NCBI GenBank assembly: GCA_035235625.1
Contig: CP141147.1
Coordinates: 24,100,756-24,164,755, forward strand
Length of the DNA stretch: 64,000 nt
Direction: 5' to 3'
Source of the DNA: Saururus chinensis
Lineage: Eukaryota > Streptophyta > Magnoliopsida > Piperales > Saururaceae
The position numbers and the translations under genes are program-made. The notes beneath the pieces were generated by a model, which searched no databases, was not told where the DNA came from, and worked only from the letters and a program-made list of their open reading frames with translations. Below, one piece after another: positions 38,750 through 49,159 of the stretch (its first letter is position 1; every line of letters begins with the position of its first letter).

Positions 38750-40054
38750 TGTAGACATATTCCATCTAAGCTTATGAAGATTTGCACATTAAACTTGGGA
38801 CAAAAATTATAAATCACAATTGTTAGGTCCAGCATATCAATGTAGGCCTAAGTTTTTGAAACATGCAATGTGTATGCTTAACTAAAAGATTATATTCACT
38901 CCTTTAAAAGTTTATACTCCCTCCCTCCTGATCATTACATTTTAGAAAAGAAGAATATAAGGACAAATGATGTATGTATTCACTAATTGTTACTCCATCC
39001 ACGACAACCACAAATATTTAATTATACTCATTCCATTAACAACTAATAGTTTCAAGCCATTGATGTGTCTGTACGAGTAAAATTGGGTTTAAAGTATCAA
39101 CAAGCACCAACATGTTGATGGTCACATTCGTGAAATCATAGGATGCAATTACATCAGGAAACATAGAAATTTAAGCGGTTTGAATTCTAGAAGCAGTTGT
39201 ACCCTATATAAAGGGCAAAAATCTAGGAAATTCAGGGATTTGAAGTCTTTTAGGAGTACAAGAGAGATAGGAGTACAAGAGAGAGTGGAGTGTGTCTGGC
39301 TTGGAGTGTAGAAGGATTCGTGTCAAGAACGAGGAACAATGTGGGATTGAGGTCGGATTACTAACCTTTTTGTTATATAATGGTTGAAACACTTTTTCTT
39401 TGTATATTTGCATGATTGCTAATGAGCTTTAAACACATGCATGTTGGTTTACTAAAGGATTTTAACATGTTTATAGTAACAATGGCAATTATGTTGCATC
39501 TTCTTCTTGATCATCAACATGGTTGTCGATACGTAAGTGGTTAGAGAAACATGAACAATATTGACATTGATGCACTGAGTCACATCAATATAGTATTGGT
39601 CATCGACAATGTGACTGATGCATCATTGGTGGTGTTGGCAAGATGAACTCCCGTAGCTAGCCTATCCATTGTTGGTAAGGGTTCGATGCGCTGATGAGGA
39701 CATTAGTGGTCATCGACACCTTGGCTAACATGTCAATTAGGTTAGTGATGGTGAATCAATTCAAGAATTTCAAGCATGTTTTCAACTATATTATATGCTA
39801 TTTATGAGATATATAGTAACGTGACATTCATGTATAGATGCATGAATGCATTATAATATGTACATATATGATATTAGAATAATCAAACCATGCATATGTG
39901 TGAATCCTTGTAATGGATAGACCCTCATAACTAATATATTCGACATTCAAGGGCAGATGATTATAGTGTTTGGTTGGCTCTAAAAGTAAATAATTTTAGC
40001 CACATAAAAGAGGGTCATGGTATGAAAAATGAACATAGGCCACGCTCCCTTGGT
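38750..40054. other. Intergenic, no gene recognised
   Basis: AT-rich with a short duplicated AGGAGTACAAGAGAGA at 39250-39285. A further CTCCCTCCCTCC word at about 38923 may be one end of another Stowaway-like element. Confidence 0.45.
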
Positions 40055-40539
40055 CACTACAATAAAAACTACTATTAGCGACGCTTTTAAGCATCACTAA
40101 TAGTCTAATGACTTTTAGCAGTGCTTAAAAAGATTCGTTAAATGTGTCGATAAAAATGGAGTCACTATTGCTCATTAGCGATGCTTACGATAAAGCGTCG
40201 CTAATAGTCAGCTATTAGCGACACTTATTTTTATGTCACAAATTATTTTTCTTTTGCGATGCTTATGCAAACATTGCTATTAGTTAATTATTTGCAATGC
40301 TTAATCCTAAGCATCCCTAATAATGAATTATTAGCGATGATGCATTAAGCATAGCTAATATAAAAAAATAAAAAATGTCTTATTAACGACGCTTACCAAA
40401 GCGTCACAAATATTTAAATTTTTTTTATAAAATTAATTGGCGACGCATATAGAAGCATCGCTAATAAGAGAAAAAAATAAAAAAAAAATTACTCTTATTA
40501 GCAACACTTTTAAGAAAAGAAAAATAAAAAAAATAAAAC

Positions 40540-41230
40540 CGGGGAAGGGCACTGAATTTTGGTGCCCCTCCTCTAGCAGGGGAGATGGGCGTGGGGGGAG
40601 GCAAAGGGGATGGCGCCATAATATAGCTGCAGCACTAGATCCGACATCTTGCTGCCAGATTCTGGCACCCAGCTGTCGGATTCTGGCGCTGGTGGTGGAT
40701 GGGGCACTAGAAGAAGAGAGGGGGGAAGAAGAAGAGAAGGGTGAAACAAGGGTGGGTAGGCAAAGGGAGACAACTCCGAAATCCGGCTGCAGAGCTGGAT
40801 CCAGTGCCTTGTAGCTGGATTCTGGCGCCGGGGGTATGCATAGCCAGTGGAACGAGGGGGAAGGAGAGAAATAGGGGGGCATGCAAAGGAGGTGCTCTTC
40901 GCCTTTGGACAGACCAACCCTGGGGCGACGATGGCATAGAGGATGACTAACCAGAGCCGGCGGTGTAGGCGGATTTGGAGCCGGAGGCCTTTCTGGTCAG
41001 GGTTCAAGAGGAGGGCGAGACTGCAGCGGAGGAGAGGGGATTGTCGGAGGCGTGGATGACGTTGGCGACAACGAGGAATAGGTGGACATCGTCCAGGATC
41101 CAATTAGTGTCTGAGGTGAGATGATAGGAGGTGAGGAGATCGGAATTGGAGAAGATGAAGGAAGTAGAGGTCTGGATTAATAAGCGTGGGTGAAATTTGC
41201 CTGCATAATACAATTCACCCGTGTGCGAAT
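40540..41230 (-). other. GC-rich segment inside the CACTA arm, probably captured host DNA
   Basis: About 690 bases with GC content far above the flanks, bounded on both sides by AGCGACG sub-terminal units. Frames of 125-176 residues exist on both strands because stops are scarce, but none resembles a known protein. Internal short repeats (GCTGGATTCTGGCGCC-like words at about 40650-40690 and 40815-40835) occur. By analogy with the isomerase fragment in the CACTA block at 51 kb it may be transduplicated gene sequence, most likely of an exon or leader; the source is unknown. Confidence 0.5.
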
Positions 41231-41324
41231 CTTTCACGCGCTATCAAATTTTTTTTTGAGACGCTCACCCAAAAGCATCGCAAAAAGAAGATTATTTGTG
41301 ACGTTATTGATGAAGCGTCGCTAT

Positions 41325-41965
41325 AACGTGAGAGAGGGGAGAGAGAGATAGAGAGACAGTGAGGAGAGATAGATAGAGAGGAGAGTGAGATAGAGATAGA
41401 GAGGAGAGAGAGATAAGGGAAGAGAGAGAAAAGAGAAGAGAGAGGAGGATAGACAAAGAGAGGAGAGAGGTAGAGAGAGGGAAGAGAGACAGAGAAGGAG
41501 AAGAGAGAGGAGATAGGGTAGAGAGAGTGACAGAGAGAGGAATGAGGGTAGAGAGTGAGAGAGGTAGAGAGGGGAGAAAAAAAAAGTTAAAAAAAAGGCT
41601 CCTTAGCGACACATATCTATATGCGTCGCTACTACCTTATGGTAGTGGTGACACATAGGTATATACATCGCTACTACCATGGGGTAGTGGCGACACATAT
41701 TCGTATGCATTACTACATACATAGAGTAGTAGTGACGCATACAATTAAGAGAGAGAGGAGAGAGGGGGAGTAGAGAGACAGATAAGGAGAGAGAGTGAGA
41801 GAGAGAGGAGAGAGAGAGATAGGGAGAGAAAGAGTGAGAGGAAGAGGAGAGAGAATATAGGAAAGAGGAGAGAGAGAAGGGAAGAGAGAGAGGGATGAGA
41901 GAGAGGAGAGAGGGGAGAGAGAGATTGAAGAGAGAGAGGGTGGAGAGATGGTTGAGAGAGAGGGT
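41325..41965. repeat. GA-rich arrays of the CACTA left arm
   Basis: Two purine-rich arrays (about 41325-41580 and 41745-41965) of GAGAGAGGAGAGA words, separated by ACGCATATA/TATGCGTCGCTAC-type units at 41600-41740. The mirrored CT arrays occur in CACTA right arms at 49-54 kb. Confidence 0.9.
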
Positions 41966-42013
41966 ATTTCTATATATTTTTATATATATTTTTATATATT
42001 TTTTAAAATAAAA

Positions 42014-42206
42014 TACTCTCACCATTTTATATTAATAATTATATTTGGAAAATTGATAGTTTTTTATTTAATGGTGAAACTTGCATTTTGAATAAGGAAA
42101 AGTAAGCTTATGATATTCATTTTTAAGTACCCAACCACTTGAATTTAATAAAAGGGAGTTATTAATATAAAATAACTTATGATATTAATTTAGGACAGAG
42201 GGAGTA
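42014..42206. mobile_element. Possible Stowaway-like MITE
   Basis: Right end TAGGACAGAGGGAGTA is a standard Stowaway terminus. The left end TACTCTCACCATTTTA matches its inverse only partly, with TA at both edges. A second Stowaway-type end, GGATGGAGGGAGTA, lies at about 42543-42556 without an obvious partner. Confidence 0.35.
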
Positions 42207-43345
42207 TAAATCTACATGTGTAAATTTGTGGGTATGATAGACCCACTCACCATTTTACACTTAAATGAGATACTTAATGCAAGACATTTTTTTAGAATCC
42301 ATACTATTAATTACTTAAGAATGGAGTAATATATTTGGATCACTTGATTGTACATTTTGTTTAAATGTATTATTCTTTTTTTGCTTCTATTTTTTTTTTA
42401 GATTTGAGTTCCATTTATATTGGGATTTTTATCTCACTCTTCATGTATATGCTATCCTAATTTTATTTTCTTTGGCAAAGTATACTTTATTGGTGTTGAT
42501 ATTTTAGTTTATTTTGAGAAAACAAAGAGGAGACTTAATATAGGATGGAGGGAGTATCTATTGTTCATTTATATTGCACATATTTTGAGTTGTATGAAAT
42601 TGAAATTTTTATTTTATATCTTAAATTTTTCTGATGGCTTTCTTGCGTGTTCTTTTCAATAGAAATTCTTAAAAAAGTTATATGTTCATAGAAAGAATAT
42701 ATTTTCATACAACCTCGTATAGTAAATCTTTTTTGATAGAAAAAGACATATGATGCTCTGTCCGTTCGTCCCTTACAAGTGCTTCTTTTGTACAATTGGC
42801 AATAAAACACTTTTGGTTAGAAAGTTCATTTTTGAATTAGGAAAGTTCATCTTTCATATTTCGGGTCAAATACTTTTGAAAAATATTTTATACACGTAGA
42901 GATTGGATTTTGGTTCTCCTCTCACCACTGATGTGAAAGCCTCCCATTATTAGTCACTCAGAATAATAGTCAAAAAATATTCCTTAATATTTTGGCACAC
43001 TGACATTATAAAAAAATACAAAGACAATTTTACATCTATTGAAGATCATTTCAGATTGCAATGTTATAACACTATACGTGAATTGATCCTTAATCAAACC
43101 CTAAGGTCCTGCATCAGCAACATACAAACACAAAATTCCACTTCAAATCAACCTCTTTACAAACTCAAACATGAGAATATAAAATATTATAAGAGCATTA
43201 ATTATATTTTGCTTGTAAAAAAAGAATTGCTCATATTTTTAACAAACACAATCAATTAATCCCCCCACCCAATTTTTTTTACTTCAAAAAAACAAAGAAC
43301 AAAAAATTTCCCAGCCTCAATTAGTGAATACTCATAATTTGGCCT
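42207..43345. other. Intergenic region and 3' flank of the membrane-protein gene
   Basis: No gene recognised. AT-rich with Stowaway-type words (CTCTGTCCGTTCGTCCCTTA near 42756). The last few hundred bases should include the 3' untranslated region of the minus-strand gene. Confidence 0.4.
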
Positions 43346-44200
43346 TCACCCACCAACCTCCAAGGCGTCTACGATAGGGCGGATGACCAGAGTGCACTCC
43401 CCCACCACCGCGCACGACAGCATAGCCAGCAGAGCCGCCAGAGACAGCAGCTCGAACCCCCACTGCCCCGGCCGCCAGAACAGCGTCAGCACCAGGCACA
43501 ACACCTGCACTGTCACGCCGTAGGCCACCGTGCAACCAAGCTGCCATATTCTCACCCTCAGCGACCGGTTTATGGCCAGAGCCGCAGCCTTCCAGCAGAC
43601 TAACATGAAGCACACGGCGTAGCCTACCCCAAATGCGCCTAGCAGCAGCGTATCGAACAGCGGGTACATGCACCGGTCGGCAGCAGGGCTGGAGTGGTGG
43701 TAGCGGAAGAAGCCTCGAGGGAGATTAAGTTGGGCTTGAAGCCAAGAGATGGAGTGCTGGGGGGAGAAGGCGAGGAGAGAGTGGAGGGCGAGGAGCGGGA
43801 GGCAGGCTATGGCGAAGAGGGAGAGAGCGCGGCGGAGGGCGTTGGGCTTGTGGAGGGAGGCGTTGAGGAGAAAGAGGAGAGCGACGAGGAAGACGGGCTC
43901 CAAAAGACCCTGCGCGGCAACGACGTGGAGCTTGCAGAGGGTGGGGCGGCCGAATGGTAGGCGGAGGAGATAGCTAAGGGAAAGAAGGAGGGCGGAGAGG
44001 ACGAGGAGGAGGCGGACGGGCCAGAGGGAGTGGAAGTGGTGGCGGATGAGGTTGGAGGATGTGGGGCGGCGCTTGAGGTGGAAGCGGATGATGAAGAATA
44101 GCGAGACGAGGGAAAAGGCGGCAAAGAGGCCAACCAAATTGATGGCAAGGATGTCGGCGGCTAGGAAGCCCGGTGGTCGTGTTCGAGACAATGGGAACAT
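43346..44200 (-). CDS. Predicted seven-helix membrane protein, function unknown
   Basis: 284 residues in one uninterrupted GC-rich frame. Seven hydrophobic segments are visible at about residues 15-39, 62-80, 92-113, 125-145, 181-203, 219-241 and 248-273. Basic residues (HLKRRP, 41-46) follow the first helix, and short loops with HFHSLWPVRLLL and QWGFELLSL. No signal peptidase site is obvious; the first helix likely anchors the N-terminus. It looks like a plant-specific uncharacterised multi-pass family that I cannot name, and no catalytic motif is apparent. It does not match the heptahelical receptor families I know. The start is the first ATG of the frame, immediately after an in-frame stop region. 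Absence of stops and strong codon bias suggest a living gene. Transposons flank it on both sides. Confidence 0.8.
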   Translation of the reverse strand: MFPLSRTRPPGFLAADILAINLVGLFAAFSLVSLFFIIRFHLKRRPTSSNLIRHHFHSLWPVRLLLVLSALLLSLSYLLRLPFGRPTLCKLHVVAAQGLLEPVFLVALLFLLNASLHKPNALRRALSLFAIACLPLLALHSLLAFSPQHSISWLQAQLNLPRGFFRYHHSSPAADRCMYPLFDTLLLGAFGVGYAVCFMLVCWKAAALAINRSLRVRIWQLGCTVAYGVTVQVLCLVLTLFWRPGQWGFELLSLAALLAMLSCAVVGECTLVIRPIVDALEVGG

Positions 44201-44493
44201 GGTCCCAAGTGTTTGATAGTATGGTAGAAGAGAATTTCATGGCAGGGATATTATCTCATCAAGGATCGGTGGTGGTGACGGCCGCCCTGGTAGCCGCGGA
44301 TGTGGGTTCCGATTGTCGTCCTCGTTTTCTTCGCCGGCCTGATCAATGGCGATCTCTGAGGCGTAATAGATCCAAGCAGCCAACCCAGGGAAGAAACAGG
44401 CTGGGAAAGGAGGAGATAGTGGTGCATGGCTGGTTGGCCAGGCGCATAGACCGGCTCATGTGGTTAACAGAAAGGAGACTCTCGTTCTTCCAT

Positions 44494-44503
44494 CTATATA
44501 AAG
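44494..44503 (-). promoter_or_regulatory. Possible TATA box of the membrane-protein gene
   Basis: The minus strand reads CCTTTATATAGATGG about 295 bases before the ATG. The motif is nearly symmetric, so it could also serve the other strand, where no gene is seen. Confidence 0.3.
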
Positions 44504-44798
44504 GAGCGGAAGCCCTATCCACCTAGATTCATGTAAATGCCATCTATCAAGTCTGGTTTGAGTCGGAAAGTGGGATTCTTTGTGAGATCTCACAAGATTA
44601 GGTCATGAGTTGGAACTTTTTTAATGCTTACTCTCGACAATGAGGCAAGGGCCTTTCATCCTTAAAATCTAGGGATGTATACATTAGCGTTAGTGATATT
44701 AGTGCTAACACACGTTGTTCTCGGTCGATCTTAATTATTAGTGGATTTTAAATATTAAAAGCTCATATGTATTTTTTTACGTTGGGGGATTATTTAAA

Positions 44799-45448
44799 AA
44801 ATGTGGCTATTTGAACCCCTTTTTTTTTGTGTCCCTTATTACTTTTTTACCCTATTATTTTTATTAAAATATCTAATATCTTCCATTTTTACCTAATTTT
44901 CTTCTTCTTATTTACTGTCTTCCTCTTCCCTCTTCTTCTTCGACGTCGGCCTCTTTTTTTCGTTGTCGCGGCTAGTCGCAGCCCGCAGTGGCCAGCCGCA
45001 AGATACGGGTCTCGTCTCATGGCAGCAGCTGCTCGTAGGCCGTAGCCACTCATGCTGGTCGCGTGCTTGTTGTTGCCGGCAACTACGCGGAGGCTGCGTG
45101 CTAGCCACATAGGCTGCGACTATGCGTAGGCCACAACAGGCTAGATTTGGCCGACCACGACTACACGTAGGCCACAATAGGCTAGATTTGGCCGGCTACG
45201 GCCGGTCAGATCTGGCTAACTGCAACCAACGGCCGCGCGTTGGTCACAGCCGGATCTAGCCATCTGCTACCGGAGTTGTACTAACAGCCAATGGCACCAG
45301 AGGAGAAGAGATGGGGGAGATAAAGGGAGTATGTTTGGGGGGAGTATGGGTAAAAGGGATGAGGGTGATAGGGGAGGAAAGAAGTAAAAAAAAAAATTCT
45401 TTATTTGAGGGTATATAGGGAAAAAACTGGGTTCAAATAGCCACGTTC
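44799..45448. mobile_element. Mutator-like element, 650 bp, with GC-rich cargo
   Basis: Left end AAATGTGGCTATTTGAACCC and right end, inverted, GAACGTGGCTATTTGAACCC match over 17 of 20 bases, and homology continues into the T-rich and TTTTTTACCC stretches. Flanks are TTATTTAAA (44790-44798) and TTATTAAAA (45449-45457), an 8/9 match fitting the 9-bp target duplication of Mutator-like elements. The interior 44935-45280 is GC-rich, unlike either flank, which is how Pack-MULEs look. No source gene is recognised in the cargo. Another TIR superfamily is possible because MULE ends usually begin with G. Confidence 0.6.
45110..45205 (+). repeat. ~48-bp tandem duplication within the MULE-like cargo
   Basis: GTAGGCCACAACAGGCTAGA and GTAGGCCACAATAGGCTAGA, each followed by TTTGGCCG, are consecutive copies with related CACGACTA and GCGACTATGC leads. 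Confidence 0.8.
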
Positions 45449-46015
45449 TTATTAAAAACTATTCACAAAAATTGGTGTTTATTGTTGTATGTGTTACAGG
45501 CTAGAGAGAATCATATTATGATTTGTGATGAATGTGTTACAGCCTAGAGGGATTTAGATTCTGATGGTAATGTGATCTCTATCGGATTTGAAGATCTAAT
45601 AACGCAGTTATTTCTGTTGTAAATACGTTTTCGTTATTGGGCGGCGGGGTAAAGAAGTGAAGACTCTTGTTTTTCATTTTGATGAGGTGAACAAAGGTTG
45701 ACTAAATTTTGACATAAGAATGCAATTGGATATTTTTTCAAAGTGTCTCGGTTTAAACATAAATTTAAGAATGTGTATATATGCGCCTTAATAATCTCCT
45801 GAGTACCTCACTGTTTTTCTCATTATAAGGGGGCTTATGGGTAGGGGATTTTTGGGTGCACATATATTAGTTTTAAACTTAAATAACTATCCTGCTTTGG
45901 GGTGTTATAAACGGATTGACATGGATTCAGACAAGGCATTCCTAGGCTGCCCATTTACACACCTATGTCTCCATTTATCCTTTGTTGCCACGAATATAGC
46001 ATTATATCCATTGTT

Positions 46016-46063
<48 letters not shown>

Positions 46064-46224
46064 CTCAACCCCTACTTTATCTGGTCTACCCACTTAACAC
46101 ATTCAGCCACAAAGTGAAGTATTACTAAAGACTACAAATCTATCATTTTTTCAAGGCAAAGTCAAGACCGGAGCTGAAGTCAACCTATTCTTTAACTTTT
46201 AAAAGCTTTTTTCATAAGCTTGAC
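45449..46224. other. Unassigned DNA with palindromic microsatellite
   Basis: No gene recognised. 46015-46062 is (GT)n(AT)n(AC)n, a perfect mirror-inverted simple repeat that could fold into a hairpin. A TGTTACAGGCTAGAG word is duplicated at about 45490 and 45530. Confidence 0.5.
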
Positions 46225-47261
46225 TGTGACGACTGTCATTAAATAATATATGACATCATATATATAATTATTATTCCGCTAAGCACATATTACATCATAC
46301 GTGAAATTGAACGTGATGGCCGTCAGTATATATCAAAGAAAAATAGCGACACATAAAATATAATAATTTATAACAAACCGGAGTTGATAAATAGCCAAAA
46401 ATTTTACATAACACATGCAACAACAGATTAGGATACAGTCCAAGTACACCGTTCGTAGAGTAGTCAGATTACAAAAATATAGGCACACGGGCCTTTATAT
46501 AAAAAGTCAAATTATAACCACATTCAGCTAAACTATTTATGCAGAAAATTCTTCAGCCTTCACATCTAGTTTGATATCATTACCTGCAGAGTCTGGAGGT
46601 GGGTAAGTATTTTATTTTATACTCAGTAGGTGGAATTAAAATCTAATTTAATGCTAAGTAGAAATACTCATGACAGTAATAATTTTTGCTAGACAAAATG
46701 TATTACAAAAATGAATTCATAAATAATTCTGAAAAAACATCAGTTCGTCTGATGACGATAAATCTAGAGTCGTGATACCAAATGATGTTCCTCCCAACGC
46801 TTATGGGGCAATGGGAAGCTCAGTGAGTGAGGATGCATGACTCAGTCCGCGCCGACGCACAGCTGACGCAATCTCTATGTTAGCTTGAGCCAGTTTTTCA
46901 AATTAAAAATATTATTTTATTTTACTTTTCTCCAAAACTTTAAAACGTCCTAACTTTTCAACTGTAAATGGGAATCACATGTTCTTGGTACTGACTTGTA
47001 TCGATGAGCCATTCGAAACAAGACCACTCAAGGATAGGTTTTGCAACAGTTTTACCGTGGGTCTCATCAATGAAGCATGTTTCCCACGATCAATACGTAC
47101 GGCTCCAATGTCCGATTTAAATGATTCAAAAACCGTAATAATCGTCTTTTAGAGTTCTACCACAACTCTTCAAATGCTAACTTCAAAATAACACTCTATC
47201 AATAAAATATATTAAAATTCTATTATTGATTAAAAAACGTACCGAAATCAAGGTTGTCACA
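46225..47261. mobile_element. Solo LTR, 1037 bp, with TTGAC target duplication
   Basis: Starts TGTGACGACTGTC and ends AGGTTGTCACA, so TGTGAC and GTCACA are inverted ends. TTGAC is present directly before (46220-46224) and after (47262-47266). There is no coding domain inside, which makes it a solo LTR. It is inserted within or at the broken edge of the pol frame of the minus-strand gypsy element to its right, and so is younger than that element. It is unrelated in sequence to the large LTR family. Confidence 0.85.
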
Positions 47262-48520
47262 TTGACCCTACTTAAACTTCTCATTTTCCTTGTTAACTTG
47301 GTCATAGGGCTTTCGAGATAGGAGTTGTGTTCAGAACAAGACTCGATCTCCTTCTTGGGATGCAATCCTGACAAGTTGTTAGGAAACACATCCGCAAACT
47401 CCGACACTAACTGAATGGATTCAGGAGCCGCACTCAGCACCAAAATGCTTGCAAGAAAATCTACACACCCTCCATTAATTCATTTTTTAGCCTTAGAGAA
47501 AGACACTAAGAATTTGCCACTAGCCCATCGCACACCCTGGAAGATGAAAAGCTCAACATCTAGCAAGACAAATACTACCTTTTTCCCGTGACAATCAACA
47601 TGTACATGATACATTGACATTATTCCATGCCTAAAATCATATCTAAGTCAATCATAGAAAAGATAATCAAATTAACATACAATTCATGCCCATCAATCAA
47701 TATGCAGTCCTTCTCAAGACATTCCTTCGCCCGAAGCGAAGATGAAGGAGTAGACACGCAAGGGAATAAACATTTTATGCTCAACATCAAGCTCATAAGC
47801 AAAATATGGTAAAATGAATGAGTAAGATGAACTAGTATCAAATAACACCTTAGCACAATGAGAGGCAATAATGATCATACATTCCACTACCGCTGAGGAG
47901 TTGGCCGCTTTGTGGTCCAAAATTGCATAAATTTTTCCTTTGTTGATTGGCCTCCTTCCTTGCACCTCTTGCTACCTGGCTTGAGGTCTCTCTTCAAGTT
48001 CTTGGTGCTACGAAACCATCTGATGCTTAGGTGCACCACTGTTAGTTCTCCATGGACATTTATTAATACAATGCCCTTTTTGTTTACACATGAAGTAAGA
48101 GAGTTTGGCATGGTGATTGCGGTGATTTGGCTGCACATAATTGGCATCGCCCTGAATTCTCTGAGGACACTCCCTCTTATAATGCCCTTTCTACCCATAG
48201 AGGATGTAAATGACATGGGCACGGTGGCTATTGCGGGCCGACTGCCCATGGCGAGTATGTGTCCTCCCAAGGTCACCACCACGAGGTTTCTTACATTGTG
48301 CTTGAGGGTCCTCTTGCCTAGCACACTTAGGATGCACCTTCTTCGAGTGGCACTCCTCTGGGTCCTTCTCAACCACCATGATAGTATGAAGAACTCCCGT
48401 TAAGGTCCGCATGAATTGTGTCAACCCCCCAATGGTGGTTAAAATGTTGTCAACTCTGGGGCCTCTAGCTGTGCGATCATTATTAGCACAGAAGTTATTT
48501 TGTCCAGCCATCTACACAAC
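47262..48520 (-). pseudogene. Ty3/gypsy gag-protease remnant, minus strand
   Basis: Reading leftwards from about 48511: a short gag start (MAGQNNFCANN), then, across frame changes, zinc-knuckle-like strings GHYKRECPQ and CKQKGHCINKCPW; the aspartic protease motif VLFDTSSSYSFI (normally LFDTGASHSFI); DLDMILGMEW; then the linker before reverse transcriptase, VSEFADVFPNNLSGL (normally REFPDVFPEELPGL) at 47330-47440. Several stops and frame shifts break it. Beyond 47270 the pol is lost; the solo LTR at 46225-47261 sits at that edge and what lies to its left does not read as reverse transcriptase. The protein would be the polyprotein of a Tekay/Del-like retrotransposon. Confidence 0.8.
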
Positions 48521-48715
48521 AACTAGACACTAAATCACAAGGCCTAATGGCACAAGCAAACACAAGCTTGAAGCAACATATCAAGCAAATAAGCAACAAG
48601 TCAATCAACTAACAAAATTCAACATCGCTAGCATTGTTTAAATCTTTTATTACCTCACGCCCCATTATCATTCAAGACTCATTACTTAACCTTATTTGTT
48701 CTTAGACAAAGTCAT

Positions 48716-48727
48716 GTTCCAATACCA
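48716..48727 (-). other. Primer-binding site of the minus-strand gypsy element
   Basis: Minus strand reads TGGTATTGGAAC, a degenerate form of the TGGTATCAGAGC site complementary to initiator tRNA-Met. It lies 10 bases inside the LTR end, between LTR and gag, as expected of a 5' LTR in this orientation. Confidence 0.6.
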
Positions 48728-48737
48728 AAAACTTACT

Positions 48738-49087
48738 TGTCGCGCCCTGATACATGTCAACCTAGAGCTAAAATTGGTCCAAGGGGAAAGTGGCACACAG
48801 CGCGCCGAAGTGTCGTCGGTTTGCGGAAGACTTACCCCTACTTGGGTGAATCACTATGGAGTAGAGCACCTCAACTTTGTACAAGAGCGAAATGAGAAAT
48901 AAAGAACTACTAATTAAGCATTTGTCCACATACCAACCCACATACTTAGTCTAAAACAACCCACACATATAGCTTAAGTATAATAGTCTAAGCCCACATT
49001 AGCTACTAAAAGTCTAAGCCGACATCGACTAATAGAGTGTGAAGTATAATCAGGTAGATAAAAGTCTCAATAAACATGCTAATCAAG
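48738..49087 (-). mobile_element. 5' LTR of the minus-strand gypsy element, part adjoining gag
   Basis: Begins TGTCGCGCCCTGA in plus coordinates, matching the TGTCACGCCCC end of the large solo LTR, and continues with GCGGAAGACTTA and AGCCCACA words as in that copy (about 8065 and 8215). It is cut at about 49087 by the CACTA block. Its other part resumes at 55380. Confidence 0.75.
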
Positions 49088-49159
49088 AATATAGCGACGA
49101 TAGCCATACGTCGCTAAAATATCAAAATTATAGCGACGTATATTTATACGTCGCTAATA

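Larger units (their letters stand above)
40055..41965 (+). mobile_element. CACTA transposon, left arm with captured GC-rich segment
   Basis: Opens with CACTACAATAAAA, the conserved CACTA terminus, then about 480 bases of sub-terminal units of the type TATTAGCGACGCTT...AAGCGTCGCTAATA. A GC-rich segment (40540-41230) follows, another AGCGACG unit at 41255-41325, then GA-rich arrays with AGCGACACAT units between. No transposase is visible, and no matching GTTGTAGTG end is found near 42 kb, so it is a truncated non-autonomous copy. Confidence 0.8.

Noticed and set aside
40433-41237. Overlapping frames of 125-176 residues in the GC-rich CACTA cargo as genes
   Set aside because: Open on several frames at once, no recognisable domain, bounded by transposon units; listed only as captured DNA.
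43694-44148. Alternative frames on both strands over the membrane-protein gene
   Set aside because: GC-rich shadow frames; only the minus frame 43346-44200 has a coherent run of hydrophobic helices.
46015-46062. GT-AT-AC mirror repeat as a terminator or regulatory hairpin
   Set aside because: Simple compound microsatellite; no gene is positioned to use it.
47887-48403. Plus-strand 163-residue frame
   Set aside because: Antisense shadow of the gypsy gag-protease region, whose zinc-knuckle and protease motifs read on the minus strand.
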